NCBI GenBank assembly: GCA_017459895.1
Contig: JAFUCA010000006.1
Span: 310,001 to 374,000 of the forward strand
DNA: 64,000 nucleotides
Direction of reading: 5' to 3'
Origin: Bacillota bacterium
GTDB lineage: Bacteria > Bacillota > Clostridia > Peptostreptococcales > Anaerovoracaceae
Shown: positions 1 to 9,041 of the stretch, in pieces
Position numbering within the stretch: position 1 is the stretch's first letter
Layout: each line of letters starts with the position of its first letter
The notes under the pieces: generated by a model
What the model was told of the DNA's origin: nothing
Seen by the model: the letters and a program-made list of their open reading frames with translations, nothing else
Databases searched by the model: none
Made by a program: the position numbers and the translations under genes

Positions 1-36
1 GCAAGGAAAAGAGCCCACAGGGCGGGAGGTTAAAAA

Positions 37-999
37 ATGAGTTTGAAGAAAAAACTGATCGGTGCTGCAATGATTCTGACGTTGGTGTTCGCATTCACAG
101 CCTGCGGATCCGGTTCCTCCGACGAGGGATCCGGGGACAGCGCCAATTCCGATGTTAAGATCGGCGTTATCATGAAGTCATCGGATGAATTCCAGAATGC
201 GGTGGTCCAGGGCGCGAAGGACGCTGCGGCAGAAGCAGGCATCACCAACTTCAGCAACGTTGCATCCACCAGTGAGAGCGATACGATGCAGCAGGTCACC
301 GCGGTAGAGGATATGGTCTCCAACGGCACCGATATCATTCTGATTTCCTGTCAGGAAGAGAATGCGCTGTCCGGACCGCTGCAGGCAGCGGCGGATGCGG
401 GCGTCAAGGTCGTCATGGTCGACACCGACTGCGGCAAGTTTGAGGACAAGGTTACCTTCATCGGTACCGATAACGAAGCAGCAGCTTATGAAGGCGCGCA
501 GGAATTCGCGAAGCGTCTGGACAAGGGTTCCAACGTCGTCATCCTCAGAGGCAAACTGGGTGATGTGAACCACGAAGCCAGAACCAACGGCCTGACCAAG
601 GCTCTGGAAGAAGCCGGAATGAATGTTCTGGACGTACAGGACGCCAACTGTGAGACCGATAAGGCAGCCAGCGTCATGGAGCAGTTCATGACCAAGTACC
701 AGGGCAAGATCGACGCAGTCATGGTCACCTCTGACTCCATGGCGGTCGGTGCAGCACAGGCCATCAAGAATGCCGGCGTGGAAGGCATCAAGGTCTGCGG
801 ATTTGACGGATTCCAGGCAGCCATCAGCCTGTTCGATACAGACGAGATCGAGATGATCATCGCGCAGAAGCCGTATGACATCGGTGTACAGGGTGTCGAA
901 TGCGGACTGGGTGCTCTGAACGGAGAAACCTATGACTCCTATATCAATCCGGGAATCGCCATCATCGACAAGGACAATTACACGGAATACAAGAAATAA
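37..999 (+). CDS. Sugar ABC transporter substrate-binding lipoprotein
   Basis: Binds a sugar outside the membrane and delivers it to the ATPase/permease pair encoded just downstream. The 320-residue protein starts with a lysine-rich n-region, a hydrophobic stretch and a lipobox ending FTAC at about residue 23, followed by a Gly/Ser/Asp linker typical of a lipid-anchored Gram-positive binding protein. The body (KIGVIMK, NGTDIILIS, IIAQKPYDIGVQGV) matches the ribose/galactose type periplasmic-binding family (Peripla_BP_4). A GGGAGG ribosome site lies at about 24-29. The operon promoter lies upstream of the window. The ligand cannot be read from sequence; gene context suggests a sugar, sugar acid or inositol-like polyol. 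Confidence 0.93.
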   Translation: MSLKKKLIGAAMILTLVFAFTACGSGSSDEGSGDSANSDVKIGVIMKSSDEFQNAVVQGAKDAAAEAGITNFSNVASTSESDTMQQVTAVEDMVSNGTDIILISCQEENALSGPLQAAADAGVKVVMVDTDCGKFEDKVTFIGTDNEAAAYEGAQEFAKRLDKGSNVVILRGKLGDVNHEARTNGLTKALEEAGMNVLDVQDANCETDKAASVMEQFMTKYQGKIDAVMVTSDSMAVGAAQAIKNAGVEGIKVCGFDGFQAAISLFDTDEIEMIIAQKPYDIGVQGVECGLGALNGETYDSYINPGIAIIDKDNYTEYKK

Positions 1000-1011
1000 G
1001 CACCATGTTGC

Positions 1012-1045
1012 AGAGCGGATCTACAGCAGCAGCTGAATCCGCTCT
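1012..1045 (+). promoter_or_regulatory. Intercistronic hairpin after binding-protein gene
   Basis: AGAGCGGAT (1012-1020) pairs perfectly with ATCCGCTCT (1037-1045). No T-run follows; a second small TGCTG/CAGCA hairpin follows at 1046-1058, next to the AAGGAGGTGA ribosome site. Such hairpins after binding-protein genes usually protect the upstream message or attenuate the downstream one, giving excess binding protein. The function is inferred. Confidence 0.6.
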
Positions 1046-1071
1046 TGCTGTATCAGCAAGGAGGTGAGTAC

Positions 1072-2580
1072 ATGGGTGAAGTTCTTGTTGAATTAAGAAA
1101 TATACGAAAAGAGTTCCCGGGAGTTGTGGCTCTGGACAATATGACGATGCAGCTGAGGGCCGGTGAAGTCCACGGATTGATCGGTGAAAACGGAGCCGGC
1201 AAATCCACGCTGATCAAGGTCCTGACCGGCGTCTATAAACCGGATGGCGGAGAGATCTATCTGCGGGGTGAGAAGACACAGATCACAGGCCCGGCCGATT
1301 CCAAAGCCAAAGGCATCTCCTGTGTCTATCAGGAACTGAATATCGTGCAGCAGCTGCCGATCTCGGACAATCTGTTCATGGGAAGCTACGTCAAGAGAAC
1401 CGGAAGTCCGCTGCTGAATTACAGCCATATGAACAAAAAAGCGGAAGAGATCATGGCTTCTATGGGCCAGCCGGTATCCGCCAGGGAGATCGCAGGCAAC
1501 CTGGGTATGGGCCAGCAGCAGATGATTGAGATCGGACGGGCCGTACTGCTGGAATCCAACGTGATCATCCTGGATGAGCCGACCTCTTCTCTCGGAGAAA
1601 AGGAAGCGAAGGAACTCTTCAATACCATCCGGATCCTGAAGGACAGAGGCGTTGCCATCCTGTTCGTATCCCATAAACTGGAGGAGCTGTTCGAGATATG
1701 CGATGTCGTTACAGTCATGCGTGACGGGCAGCATATCTCCACGAATCCGACCTCGGCCATCACCAAGGATACGCTGATCGCGGATATGGTGGGCAGGACG
1801 CTGGATAATCTGTTCCCAAAGGTGGAGTCGAATCCTGGTGAAGTGGCTCTGGAAGTTTCCAATCTGACCCATCTCGGTGAATACTACGATATCAGCTTTA
1901 CCGCCAGGAAGGGTGAGATCCTGGGATTCTCAGGCCTGGTGGGAGCCGGAAGAACGGAACTGATGCACGGCATTTTCGCCAGCGTGAAACCGGATTCCGG
2001 GAAGATCATCATCGAAGGGGAAGAAGTCAACATGAAATCCCCGAAGGATGCGATCACGAAGAAGATCGCGTTCCTGACAGAGGACAGAAAACAGCAGGGT
2101 CTGGTATTACAGCAGACCATTGAGCAGAACATTGCTCTGGTCAACCTGAACAAGCTGACCAATGGGCTGTTCATCAATAACAGGAAGGTTAAGAAACAGG
2201 CAGACGATGCGGTCGAGCGTCTGAGTATCCGTACTCCGTCCATCAAGAAGATCGCGGGAGAACTGTCTGGAGGAAACCAGCAGAAGGTTGTTATCGGCAA
2301 ATGGATGAATACGGAGGCGGACATCTTCATCTTTGATGAACCGACCAGAGGTATCGACGTCGGCGCGAAGGTAGAAGTCTACAATGTCATGAACGACCTT
2401 GTGAAACAGGGAAAATGCGTCATTATGATTTCGTCCGAGCTGCCGGAGATCCTCGGTATGTGTGACAGAGTCATCGTAATGCGTGAAGGCAGGAAGATGG
2501 CGGAGATCACGAGTGACAGCAAGCATTTTAATCAGGAATCCATCATGAAAGCTGCCTGGGGAGGTGAACTTGATGAGTAA
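1072..2580 (+). CDS. Sugar ABC transporter ATP-binding protein (RbsA/MglA type)
   Basis: Energises sugar import. The 502-residue protein has two ABC domains in tandem, as in RbsA/MglA/XylG. The first has Walker A GENGAGKST near residue 38, an LGMGQQQ signature and Walker B VIILDEPTSSL. The second has the degenerate Walker A GLVGAGRTE, signature LSGGNQQK and Walker B IFIFDEPTRGID, the usual asymmetry of this family. The start at 1072 is chosen over the in-frame 1045 codon because AAGGAGGTGA (1058-1067) sits just before it. Its 3' end overlaps the permease start by 8 bp, so translation is probably coupled. Confidence 0.93.
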   Translation: MGEVLVELRNIRKEFPGVVALDNMTMQLRAGEVHGLIGENGAGKSTLIKVLTGVYKPDGGEIYLRGEKTQITGPADSKAKGISCVYQELNIVQQLPISDNLFMGSYVKRTGSPLLNYSHMNKKAEEIMASMGQPVSAREIAGNLGMGQQQMIEIGRAVLLESNVIILDEPTSSLGEKEAKELFNTIRILKDRGVAILFVSHKLEELFEICDVVTVMRDGQHISTNPTSAITKDTLIADMVGRTLDNLFPKVESNPGEVALEVSNLTHLGEYYDISFTARKGEILGFSGLVGAGRTELMHGIFASVKPDSGKIIIEGEEVNMKSPKDAITKKIAFLTEDRKQQGLVLQQTIEQNIALVNLNKLTNGLFINNRKVKKQADDAVERLSIRTPSIKKIAGELSGGNQQKVVIGKWMNTEADIFIFDEPTRGIDVGAKVEVYNVMNDLVKQGKCVIMISSELPEILGMCDRVIVMREGRKMAEITSDSKHFNQESIMKAAWGGELDE

Positions 2581-3574
2581 AAGTAAAAAAAGAATGCCAA
2601 CTTGGTTTGGCCCGCTGATGGCGCTGGTGCTCCTGTCCATCGCACTGTCATTCGTATCCAGCTCGTTCCTGACACTGGACAACTGGATGAATATTCTGCG
2701 GCAGGCATCCATTAACTCATGTGTAGCACTGGGTATGCTGATGGTACTGCTGACCGGAGGCATCGACCTGTCCGTCGGTCCGATGGTAGCGCTGACGTCC
2801 TGTACTATGGGCGTGATGATGATGAACGGCATCACCAATCCCTTAATTCTGATCCTGGCCGCGCTGGCGGTAGGTATCTGCTGCGGAGGGATCAACGGTC
2901 TGCTGTTCACGAAACTGAAACTGCCCCATCCCTTCGTATCCACCATGGGTTCCCGGATGGTGTACAGAGGTCTGGCGCTGCTGATCACAGGATCCGCACC
3001 CATCGCTGGTTTCTCGAAGGCGATCACCTTCGCGGGATCTGCCAACATCGGATTCTTCCCGGTCTGCTTCCTGCTGGTCATCATCATCTTCGTGATCGCA
3101 GGCATCTTCCTGGGGCAGACGCCTCTGGGCCGCAAGATCTACTCGGTGGGAGGCAATAAAGAAGCAGCGAGACTGTCCGGAATCAACGTATTCGGAACGC
3201 TGAACTTCGTCTACATCATGTCCGGCGTCATGTGCGCCATCGCTGGCATCATCATGGTAGGACGTGTAGGAACGGCGACGCCGCTGGCAGGTGAGACCTT
3301 CGATATGGACGACATCGCAGCCTGCGTCATCGGCGGAGCATCGTTCCTGGGCGGCAAGGGTACCGTTCAGGGAACGCTGATCGGCGCCGTACTGATCGCT
3401 ATCATCCGTAACGGACTGAACCTGCTGGGCGCGCAGACCGATATGCAGTACATCGTCATCGGCTGTGTCATCATCCTGGCGGTACTGGTAGATGTCATCC
3501 GGGGCAATGCGGAGATCACCTCCAGAAGAAAGTCCCGGGCGAAGACCCAGTTGGAGAAAAAAGACGAGGAATAA
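2573..3574 (+). CDS. Sugar ABC transporter permease (RbsC type)
   Basis: Membrane subunit of the importer. The 333-residue protein is strongly hydrophobic with about 8-10 membrane segments and carries the RbsC-family hallmarks: a GGIDLSVG stretch near residue 65, GRKIYSVGGN and a C-terminal ASFLGGKGTVQGTLIGA region. The ATG at 2573 is preferred to the upstream GTG at 2564 because GGAGGTGA lies at the proper distance from it. It overlaps the ATPase stop. A CCAGCCTTTG word follows the stop at 3589-3598, next to an imperfect CAAAGG/CCTTTG inverted repeat. Confidence 0.93.
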   Translation: MSKSKKRMPTWFGPLMALVLLSIALSFVSSSFLTLDNWMNILRQASINSCVALGMLMVLLTGGIDLSVGPMVALTSCTMGVMMMNGITNPLILILAALAVGICCGGINGLLFTKLKLPHPFVSTMGSRMVYRGLALLITGSAPIAGFSKAITFAGSANIGFFPVCFLLVIIIFVIAGIFLGQTPLGRKIYSVGGNKEAARLSGINVFGTLNFVYIMSGVMCAIAGIIMVGRVGTATPLAGETFDMDDIAACVIGGASFLGGKGTVQGTLIGAVLIAIIRNGLNLLGAQTDMQYIVIGCVIILAVLVDVIRGNAEITSRRKSRAKTQLEKKDEE

Positions 3575-3651
3575 AGACAAAGGATCAGCCAGCCTTTGGA
3601 AACCAAAATGAAACAGGACGGTCACTGCAAGTTCGGATCAGGAGGGAAAAC

Positions 3652-4473
3652 ATGGATGTGAAATTAGGCATATGCAATTTCTGCGTACCGGGTACCGGGA
3701 TCTTCGCCCCGCAGTTCGTGAAGGAGGCGGGACTGGACGGAATGTCCATCGAGTTCGGGACCTATGAGAACCACTATCCTTCCTATACGAGACGGGTGCA
3801 GGATGAGTATCTGGCCGCCGCGAAGGAACTGGGAATCGAATACTGCAACGTCGGAATGAGCTGTTTTGACTTCATACCATTCATCGCTCACAAAGGGGAC
3901 CCCATGCACGAGATCGTGCGTGGGACCCTGCGTGCGGCGATCGATACGGCGGAGTACATGCAGATCCCGATGGTGTTCATTCCGTCTTTCGGCGTCAGCT
4001 CCATCGTCACGGAAAATGATTTTGACAACGCGGTGGAGATGTTCCGGTTTGCCTGCGCCTACGCGAAGGAACGGGGCGTGCTCATCTCCAGTGAGAATAA
4101 GCTGAAAGTACCGAAGCAGATCGAACTCGTGGAGCGTGTCGATTATGAGAACTTCAGCCTGTTCTATGACAGCTACAACTATTTTTATCAGGACGGCTAC
4201 GATCAGCTGGAGATGCTGAAGGGGATGTATCCCTACATGGGACCGCAGCTGCACGTCAAGGACGGCAAGCCCGGCGTGCTGGCAGGTTCGCTGCTGGGGG
4301 AAGGAGATTCCGGGTTCGATAAAGTCATGGAATTCCTTCGGGAAAAGGATTACAAGGGCTGGATCATCAGCGAGAATCTGTACGAGAAGCAGCCCACGAA
4401 CACCTTCGAGACGGATGTCTGGGAGCTGTTCCTGAAAGATGTCGCAACGATGAAGCAGCAGACCGGCCGGTAA
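3652..4473 (+). CDS. Sugar phosphate isomerase/epimerase family protein (TIM barrel)
   Basis: A 273-residue xylose-isomerase-like TIM-barrel protein (AP_endonuc_2 fold). Visible family marks are the acid/histidine metal positions in SSENKLK, FYDSYN, LHVKDG and WIISENLY, spaced as in IolE, IolI, tagatose 3-epimerase and hydroxypyruvate isomerase relatives. The exact reaction cannot be assigned; in this operon an epimerase, ketose isomerase or inosose dehydratase-like role would fit, acting on the imported substrate before or after the SDR step. The ribosome site GGAGGG lies just upstream of the ATG. Confidence 0.75.
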   Translation: MDVKLGICNFCVPGTGIFAPQFVKEAGLDGMSIEFGTYENHYPSYTRRVQDEYLAAAKELGIEYCNVGMSCFDFIPFIAHKGDPMHEIVRGTLRAAIDTAEYMQIPMVFIPSFGVSSIVTENDFDNAVEMFRFACAYAKERGVLISSENKLKVPKQIELVERVDYENFSLFYDSYNYFYQDGYDQLEMLKGMYPYMGPQLHVKDGKPGVLAGSLLGEGDSGFDKVMEFLREKDYKGWIISENLYEKQPTNTFETDVWELFLKDVATMKQQTGR

Positions 4474-4545
4474 GAAGGACAGACAAAGGCTGGCCGGAAC
4501 TGCGAAAGCGCTGGATGCGCGGGATATTTACAGGAGGTAAGACAA

Positions 4546-5322
4546 ATGAGACTTCAGGACAAGGTCATTTTTATCACCGGCGGAGCGAAAGGAATTGGCG
4601 GTGAAACAGCGAAGGTCTGCGCAGGATACGGCGCCAAGATCATTGCGGTTGATCTGAACGAAGATGTTGTTAAAAAGAATGTAGAGGAGATCAAAGCTGC
4701 CGGCGGAGATGCCATCTGGGCGGTCGCCGACGTCAGGAAACGCGACCAGATCAAGGCGGCGATCCAGAAGGGTCTGGATGCCTACGGCCGGATCGACTGC
4801 CTGTTCAATGCGGCGGGCGTGGACCGAATCTGCGGGTTCCTGGACATGAGTGATGACGAATACGATTTCAATATGGACATCAACGTCAAGGGAACATTCA
4901 TTACCTGCGCAGAGGTGGCGAAGATAATGATCCCCAATAAGAAGGGAAGGATCATCAATACTTCTTCCATCGCGGCGGTGCGTGAAGAAGCCTTCAACGG
5001 AACCTACTGCATGTCCAAGGCGGCGGTATCCATGATGACCAGAGTGCTGGCGCTGGAGCTGGCTCCCTACGGCATCACCACCGTGGCCATCCAGCCCGGA
5101 AATATCGAAACGGACATTCTCAGAGAGTCCTTCACTAACCGCGGCAAGGCGGAGGGCAAGGACGTCAGTGAATTCTACGCGGAGATGGAAGCGACCATCC
5201 CCATGGGCTACATCGGACAGCCTTCCGAGATCGCAGAAGTCGTAGCCTTCCTGTGCGACGATCGGTCGGCTTACATCGATGGCAATTCCATCCTGATCGC
5301 CGGCGGGAAGATCATGGCATAG
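4546..5322 (+). CDS. SDR family NAD(P)-dependent oxidoreductase
   Basis: A 258-residue classical short-chain dehydrogenase/reductase. The N-terminal cofactor motif TGGAKGIGGE, the catalytic serine in INTSSIAA and the YCMSK pair are all intact. The acidic VDLNED at the end of beta-2 suggests NAD rather than NADP preference. Within the operon it probably oxidises a hydroxyl of the imported sugar or polyol. A good AGGAGG site lies at about 4532. An exact CAAAGGCTGG word lies in the spacer before it (4484-4493). Confidence 0.88.
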   Translation: MRLQDKVIFITGGAKGIGGETAKVCAGYGAKIIAVDLNEDVVKKNVEEIKAAGGDAIWAVADVRKRDQIKAAIQKGLDAYGRIDCLFNAAGVDRICGFLDMSDDEYDFNMDINVKGTFITCAEVAKIMIPNKKGRIINTSSIAAVREEAFNGTYCMSKAAVSMMTRVLALELAPYGITTVAIQPGNIETDILRESFTNRGKAEGKDVSEFYAEMEATIPMGYIGQPSEIAEVVAFLCDDRSAYIDGNSILIAGGKIMA

Positions 5323-5360
5323 GACGAGGACGTCATAACATTTTGGATGATACCTGTTGC

Positions 5361-5405
5361 ACGGGAGGTATGCGGGAGGCGTGTATGCCCCTTCATACCT
5401 CCCGT
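5361..5405 (+). promoter_or_regulatory. Intercistronic hairpin before the IolC-like gene
   Basis: ACGGGAGGTATG (5361-5372) and CATACCTCCCGT (5394-5405) form a perfect 12-bp inverted repeat. There is no T-run, so it is not a standard terminator. It ends about 8 nt before the real AGGAGG site of the next gene and itself contains a GGGAGG core, so it could mask or mimic ribosome binding, or mark an mRNA processing site. Confidence 0.6.
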
Positions 5406-5425
5406 CAGCATAGGAGGCAGATAGA

Positions 5426-6463
5426 ATGAAAATCATAGAATTTGACGACAGCAGAGCGCTGGATATTATCTTCATGGGAAGAATCGCCATCGACTTCAAC
5501 CCGGCTTACAGCGATGGCGTGAAGGAAGAGTTCGGATACCTCAAGGATGTCCATTTCTTTGAGAAATTCGTTGGCGGCTCTCCTGCCAACACGGCAGCCG
5601 GCGTGACCAGACACGGATTGAAGGCCGGGTTCATCGGCAAGGTATCCGATGATCAGTTCGGCGATTTCGTGGTGGAGAGCTTCGAGAAAAAGGGCATCGA
5701 CACCTCGCATATCAGCAGATGCGCCAATGGCGAAAACCTGGGTCTGGCCTTTACGGAGATGCTGTCCTCCAGCGAAAGCTCGATCCTGATGTATCGGAAC
5801 GGCGTGGCTGATCTGATGCTGTCAGTAGAGGATGTGGACGAGGAATACATCGCGTCCGCGAAGGCCCTGCTGGTATCCGGAACAGCTCTGTCCCTTTCTC
5901 CGTCCAGAGAGGCGGTGATCAAGGCGGTCCTGCTGGCGAAGAAAGTCGGTACGAAGATCATCTTTGATATCGATTACCGGGAGCAGAACTGGAAGAACGA
6001 TGATGAAATATCCATTTACTATTCCATGGTCGCCAAGGAATCCGACATCATCATGGGATCCCGGGAGGAGTTCGACCTGACGGAGAAGCTCATCCGCCCC
6101 GGAATGACGGATAAGGAGAGCGCAGCCTACTGGCAGGCGCATAACGCCCGGATCGTCGTGATCAAGCACGGCATGAAGGGATCCACAGCATATACCTGCG
6201 ATGGGCAGAACTTCAGCATCAAGCCTTTCCCGGTGACGGCCAGAAAGGGCTTTGGCGGCGGTGACGGTTACAGCTCCGCCTTCCTTTACGGTCTGTTCAG
6301 CGGATGGGAAGTCATCGACTGCCTGGAGCTGGGATCGGCGGAGGCGTCCATGATGGTCCGGGCCAATAACTGTTTCGATGCTTTGCCGGATACAGAGGAA
6401 GTTCTGGAATTCATCCGGGAAGAGAAGGAGCAGTTCGGAGAAATGATCGCCCGTGTGGATTGA
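5426..6463 (+). CDS. iolC: 5-dehydro-2-deoxygluconokinase-like PfkB kinase
   Basis: A PfkB-family carbohydrate kinase most like IolC, which phosphorylates 5-dehydro-2-deoxy-D-gluconate in myo-inositol breakdown. The 345-residue length and the start (RALDIIFMGRIAIDF), the N-terminal GGSPANTA motif and the C-terminal FGGGDGYSSAFLYG catalytic region are IolC-like; note that the usual GAGD signature reads GGGD. Placed before a class II aldolase it reproduces the iolC-iolJ pair that yields DHAP and malonate semialdehyde. Other inositol genes (iolG, iolD, iolB) are not in the window, so the true substrate may differ. Confidence 0.78.
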   Translation: MKIIEFDDSRALDIIFMGRIAIDFNPAYSDGVKEEFGYLKDVHFFEKFVGGSPANTAAGVTRHGLKAGFIGKVSDDQFGDFVVESFEKKGIDTSHISRCANGENLGLAFTEMLSSSESSILMYRNGVADLMLSVEDVDEEYIASAKALLVSGTALSLSPSREAVIKAVLLAKKVGTKIIFDIDYREQNWKNDDEISIYYSMVAKESDIIMGSREEFDLTEKLIRPGMTDKESAAYWQAHNARIVVIKHGMKGSTAYTCDGQNFSIKPFPVTARKGFGGGDGYSSAFLYGLFSGWEVIDCLELGSAEASMMVRANNCFDALPDTEEVLEFIREEKEQFGEMIARVD

Positions 6464-6503
6464 TCGTACCACATAGTGAGAAGTGATGAAAGGGGCGTAA
6501 GAT

Positions 6504-7340
6504 ATGGCCTTAGTAAATATGAAGGAACTGATTCGCCAGGCAGATGAGGCAGGCGTTGCCTGCGGAGCATTCAATGTGGCGAACATGGAAATGGTCATGG
6601 GAGTGATCAAAGCGGCGGAGGAGACGAATACTCCGGTGATCATGCAGATTGCCGAAAAGCGTCTGCCCTATTCGCCGCTGCCGGTGATTGGACCGATGAT
6701 GGTCGCGGCGGCAAAGGATGCGAACATTGATGTTGCCGTACATTTCGATCATGGACTCAGCATGTCCCTGATTCGCCAGGCGCTGGACATGGGCTTTACC
6801 TCTGTCATGTTTGACGGATCGACCATGCCGTACAAGGGAAACGTTGAGAAGACCCGCGAAGTGGTCGATCTGGCGAAGACCTACGGAGCTGCGGTGGAGT
6901 GTGAGATCGGAGTCGTTGGCGGCAGCGAGGGCGGCAATATCGAGCACAAGATAAAGTATACGGATCCACTGGATGCGAAGATGTTCAGCGAGCAGACCGG
7001 AGCGGATGCCATGGCGGTTGCCATCGGAAACGCTCATGGTGTCTATAAGGAAGCGCCGAACCTGCGCTTTGATATCCTTCGGAAGGTGAAGGAGAAGTCG
7101 GCCCTGCCCTTGGTCCTTCACGGCGGAAGCGGCATCTCCGACGACGACTTCCAGGAAGCCATCCGCTGCGGCATCCGCAAGGTGAATATCGGGACAGCCA
7201 GCTTCCTGGCAGCAATGAACTACGCGAAGACATTCCTGCAGGGAGATGCTCCGGACTATTTCGGTATGAGCGATGCGATGGTAAGCGGCGTATTTGAGAA
7301 CGTGAAGCATCACATCGATGTGTTCAATTTTCGGATCTGA
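6504..7340 (+). CDS. Class II (zinc) aldolase, IolJ/fructose-bisphosphate aldolase type
   Basis: A 278-residue class II aldolase that cleaves a ketose phosphate to DHAP and an aldehyde. The zinc/substrate motifs are present: HFDHG near residue 82, the IGNAHG region near 175 and LHGGSG near 205, with a C-terminal NIGTA phosphate-binding loop. Next to the IolC-like kinase it most likely splits that kinase's product; fructose-bisphosphate or tagatose-bisphosphate aldolase activity is the alternative. The ribosome site is a GAAAGGGGCG stretch. Confidence 0.85.
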   Translation: MALVNMKELIRQADEAGVACGAFNVANMEMVMGVIKAAEETNTPVIMQIAEKRLPYSPLPVIGPMMVAAAKDANIDVAVHFDHGLSMSLIRQALDMGFTSVMFDGSTMPYKGNVEKTREVVDLAKTYGAAVECEIGVVGGSEGGNIEHKIKYTDPLDAKMFSEQTGADAMAVAIGNAHGVYKEAPNLRFDILRKVKEKSALPLVLHGGSGISDDDFQEAIRCGIRKVNIGTASFLAAMNYAKTFLQGDAPDYFGMSDAMVSGVFENVKHHIDVFNFRI

Positions 7341-7367
7341 TATATTGGGAAATATGAGGGTAACGCC

Positions 7368-8027
7368 ATGGACGATGTATCCAGAAGAATCTACGAGACC
7401 GGTGTGATTCCGGTCATCAAACTCAATCATCCGCAGGAGACGGCCCAGAAGCTGGCCGAGGTCCTGTGCTGCGGGGGCCTTCCGGCGGCGGAGGTCACCT
7501 TCCGCGCAGAGGGGGCATCGGAGGCGATCCGGCTGATGCGGCAGGCCCGCCCGGATCTCCTTGTCGGCGCAGGAACCGTGCTGTCCTGCGGGCAGGCCCG
7601 TGAGGCGATGGACGCCGGTGCGCAGTTCATCGTCATGCCGGGGATGGACGAGGAAATCGTCCGCTTTTGCCGGGAAAAAGGCATGCCGGTCTTTCCCGGA
7701 TGCTCCAGCGCCACGGATTACCACACTGCCTACCGGCTGGGTCTGGAGGTGCTGAAATTCTTCCCTGCAGAGACTCTGGGAGGTCTTTCCCGGATCCGGG
7801 CGCTGGCAGGCCCCTTCCCGATGTTTCGGATCATGCCCACCGGCGGAATCAATCTGGACAATCTGGAAGCGTATCTTTCGGATCCCAGGATCTTCGCCTG
7901 CGGAGGCAGTTATATGGTGAAGGAGAGTCTGATCGACGGGGGCTGCTGGGACGAAATCAGAAGCCTTTGTGAGCACTCAGCGGATATCGTCAGAAAGGTC
8001 AGAGGAGAGAAAACATGTCAAGAGTAG
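7368..8027 (+). CDS. eda: 2-dehydro-3-deoxyphosphogluconate (KDPG) aldolase
   Basis: Splits KDPG into pyruvate and glyceraldehyde 3-phosphate. The 219-residue protein shows the KDPG/KHG aldolase layout: PVIKLN at the N-terminus, the EVTFRAEG catalytic glutamate region, GAGTVLS, and the Schiff-base lysine in LKFFPAE near residue 130, then MPTGGI. It overlaps the next gene (KDG kinase) by 13 bp, so the two enzymes are probably made together as an Entner-Doudoroff-type lower pathway. Confidence 0.9.
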   Translation: MDDVSRRIYETGVIPVIKLNHPQETAQKLAEVLCCGGLPAAEVTFRAEGASEAIRLMRQARPDLLVGAGTVLSCGQAREAMDAGAQFIVMPGMDEEIVRFCREKGMPVFPGCSSATDYHTAYRLGLEVLKFFPAETLGGLSRIRALAGPFPMFRIMPTGGINLDNLEAYLSDPRIFACGGSYMVKESLIDGGCWDEIRSLCEHSADIVRKVRGEKTCQE

Positions 8028-9037
8028 TAACCTTCGGAGAAATCATGGTCCGTCTGCAGCCTTTCCAGTATGAACGCTTCGTTCAGGCAGACCGCCTGGA
8101 GTATTCCTTCGGCGGCGGGGAAGCCAATGTGGCGGTCTCGCTGGCAAATTACGGGCTGGAATCGGTCTATGTGACGAAGCTGCCGAGGCACGCCATTGGT
8201 CAGAGCGCGGTGAATTCCCTGCGACGCTACGGGGTCGATACGTCCCGCATCGTCCGGGGAGGAGATCGGATCGGGATCTATTATAACGAGAAGGGAGCAT
8301 CCCAACGTCCCAGCGTCTGCATCTATGACCGGGCGCACTCGGCCATCGCCGAAGCGGTATGTGAGGATTTCAACTGGGATGAGATCTTCGACGGGGCGGA
8401 CTGGTTCCACTTCACCGGGATCACACCGGCCCTGGGCGGACAGCTGCCACAGATCTGCCGGCAGGCCTGCATCGAGGCCAGCGCCAGGAACATCATGATC
8501 TCCTGCGATCTCAACTACCGGGGCAAGCTGTGGAGCAGAGAACTGGCCCGCGAGGTCATGAGTGACCTCTGCCAGTACGTGGATGTCTGCATTTCCAATG
8601 AAGAGGATGCGAAGGATGTCTTCGGCATCACGGCGCTGGATACGGACGTGAAGGCGGGAAGGCTCGACCGGGAAGGGTATAAGTCCGTCGCCCGGCAGCT
8701 GGCGGATCGCTTTGGCTTCCGCAAGGTCGCTATCACGCTCCGGGAGAGCATCAGCGCTTCCGACAACGACTGGAGCGCCTTGCTCTACAACGGGACAGAG
8801 TATTATTTCTCGAACACCCATCACCTCCACATCGTGGATCGCGTTGGCGGCGGAGACAGCTTCGGTGCCGGTCTGATTTATTCTTTGCTGACAGGTAAAA
8901 CAGACCGGGATGCCATCGGATTCGCCTCCGCGGCAAGCGCCCTGAAACATTCCATTGAGGGGGATTACAATCTGGTAACGGCGGAAGAAGTTGAAAAACT
9001 CGCTTCCGGTGACGGCTCCGGACGGATCCAGCGGTAG
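8015..9037 (+). CDS. kdgK: 2-dehydro-3-deoxygluconokinase (PfkB family)
   Basis: Phosphorylates 2-keto-3-deoxygluconate to KDPG, the substrate of the aldolase it overlaps. The 340-residue protein has the N-terminal FGGGEANVAVSLANYG motif of sugar-acid kinases and the C-terminal RVGGGDSFGAGLIY anion-hole/catalytic-base motif. Its start overlaps the aldolase by 13 bp with GGAGAG just upstream. It is the last gene of the sugar operon; the convergent purA stop lies only 4 bp away and no terminator is seen there. Assignment to KDG rather than another sugar acid rests on the aldolase neighbour. Confidence 0.85.
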   Translation: MSRVVTFGEIMVRLQPFQYERFVQADRLEYSFGGGEANVAVSLANYGLESVYVTKLPRHAIGQSAVNSLRRYGVDTSRIVRGGDRIGIYYNEKGASQRPSVCIYDRAHSAIAEAVCEDFNWDEIFDGADWFHFTGITPALGGQLPQICRQACIEASARNIMISCDLNYRGKLWSRELAREVMSDLCQYVDVCISNEEDAKDVFGITALDTDVKAGRLDREGYKSVARQLADRFGFRKVAITLRESISASDNDWSALLYNGTEYYFSNTHHLHIVDRVGGGDSFGAGLIYSLLTGKTDRDAIGFASAASALKHSIEGDYNLVTAEEVEKLASGDGSGRIQR

Positions 9038-9041
9038 GAGG

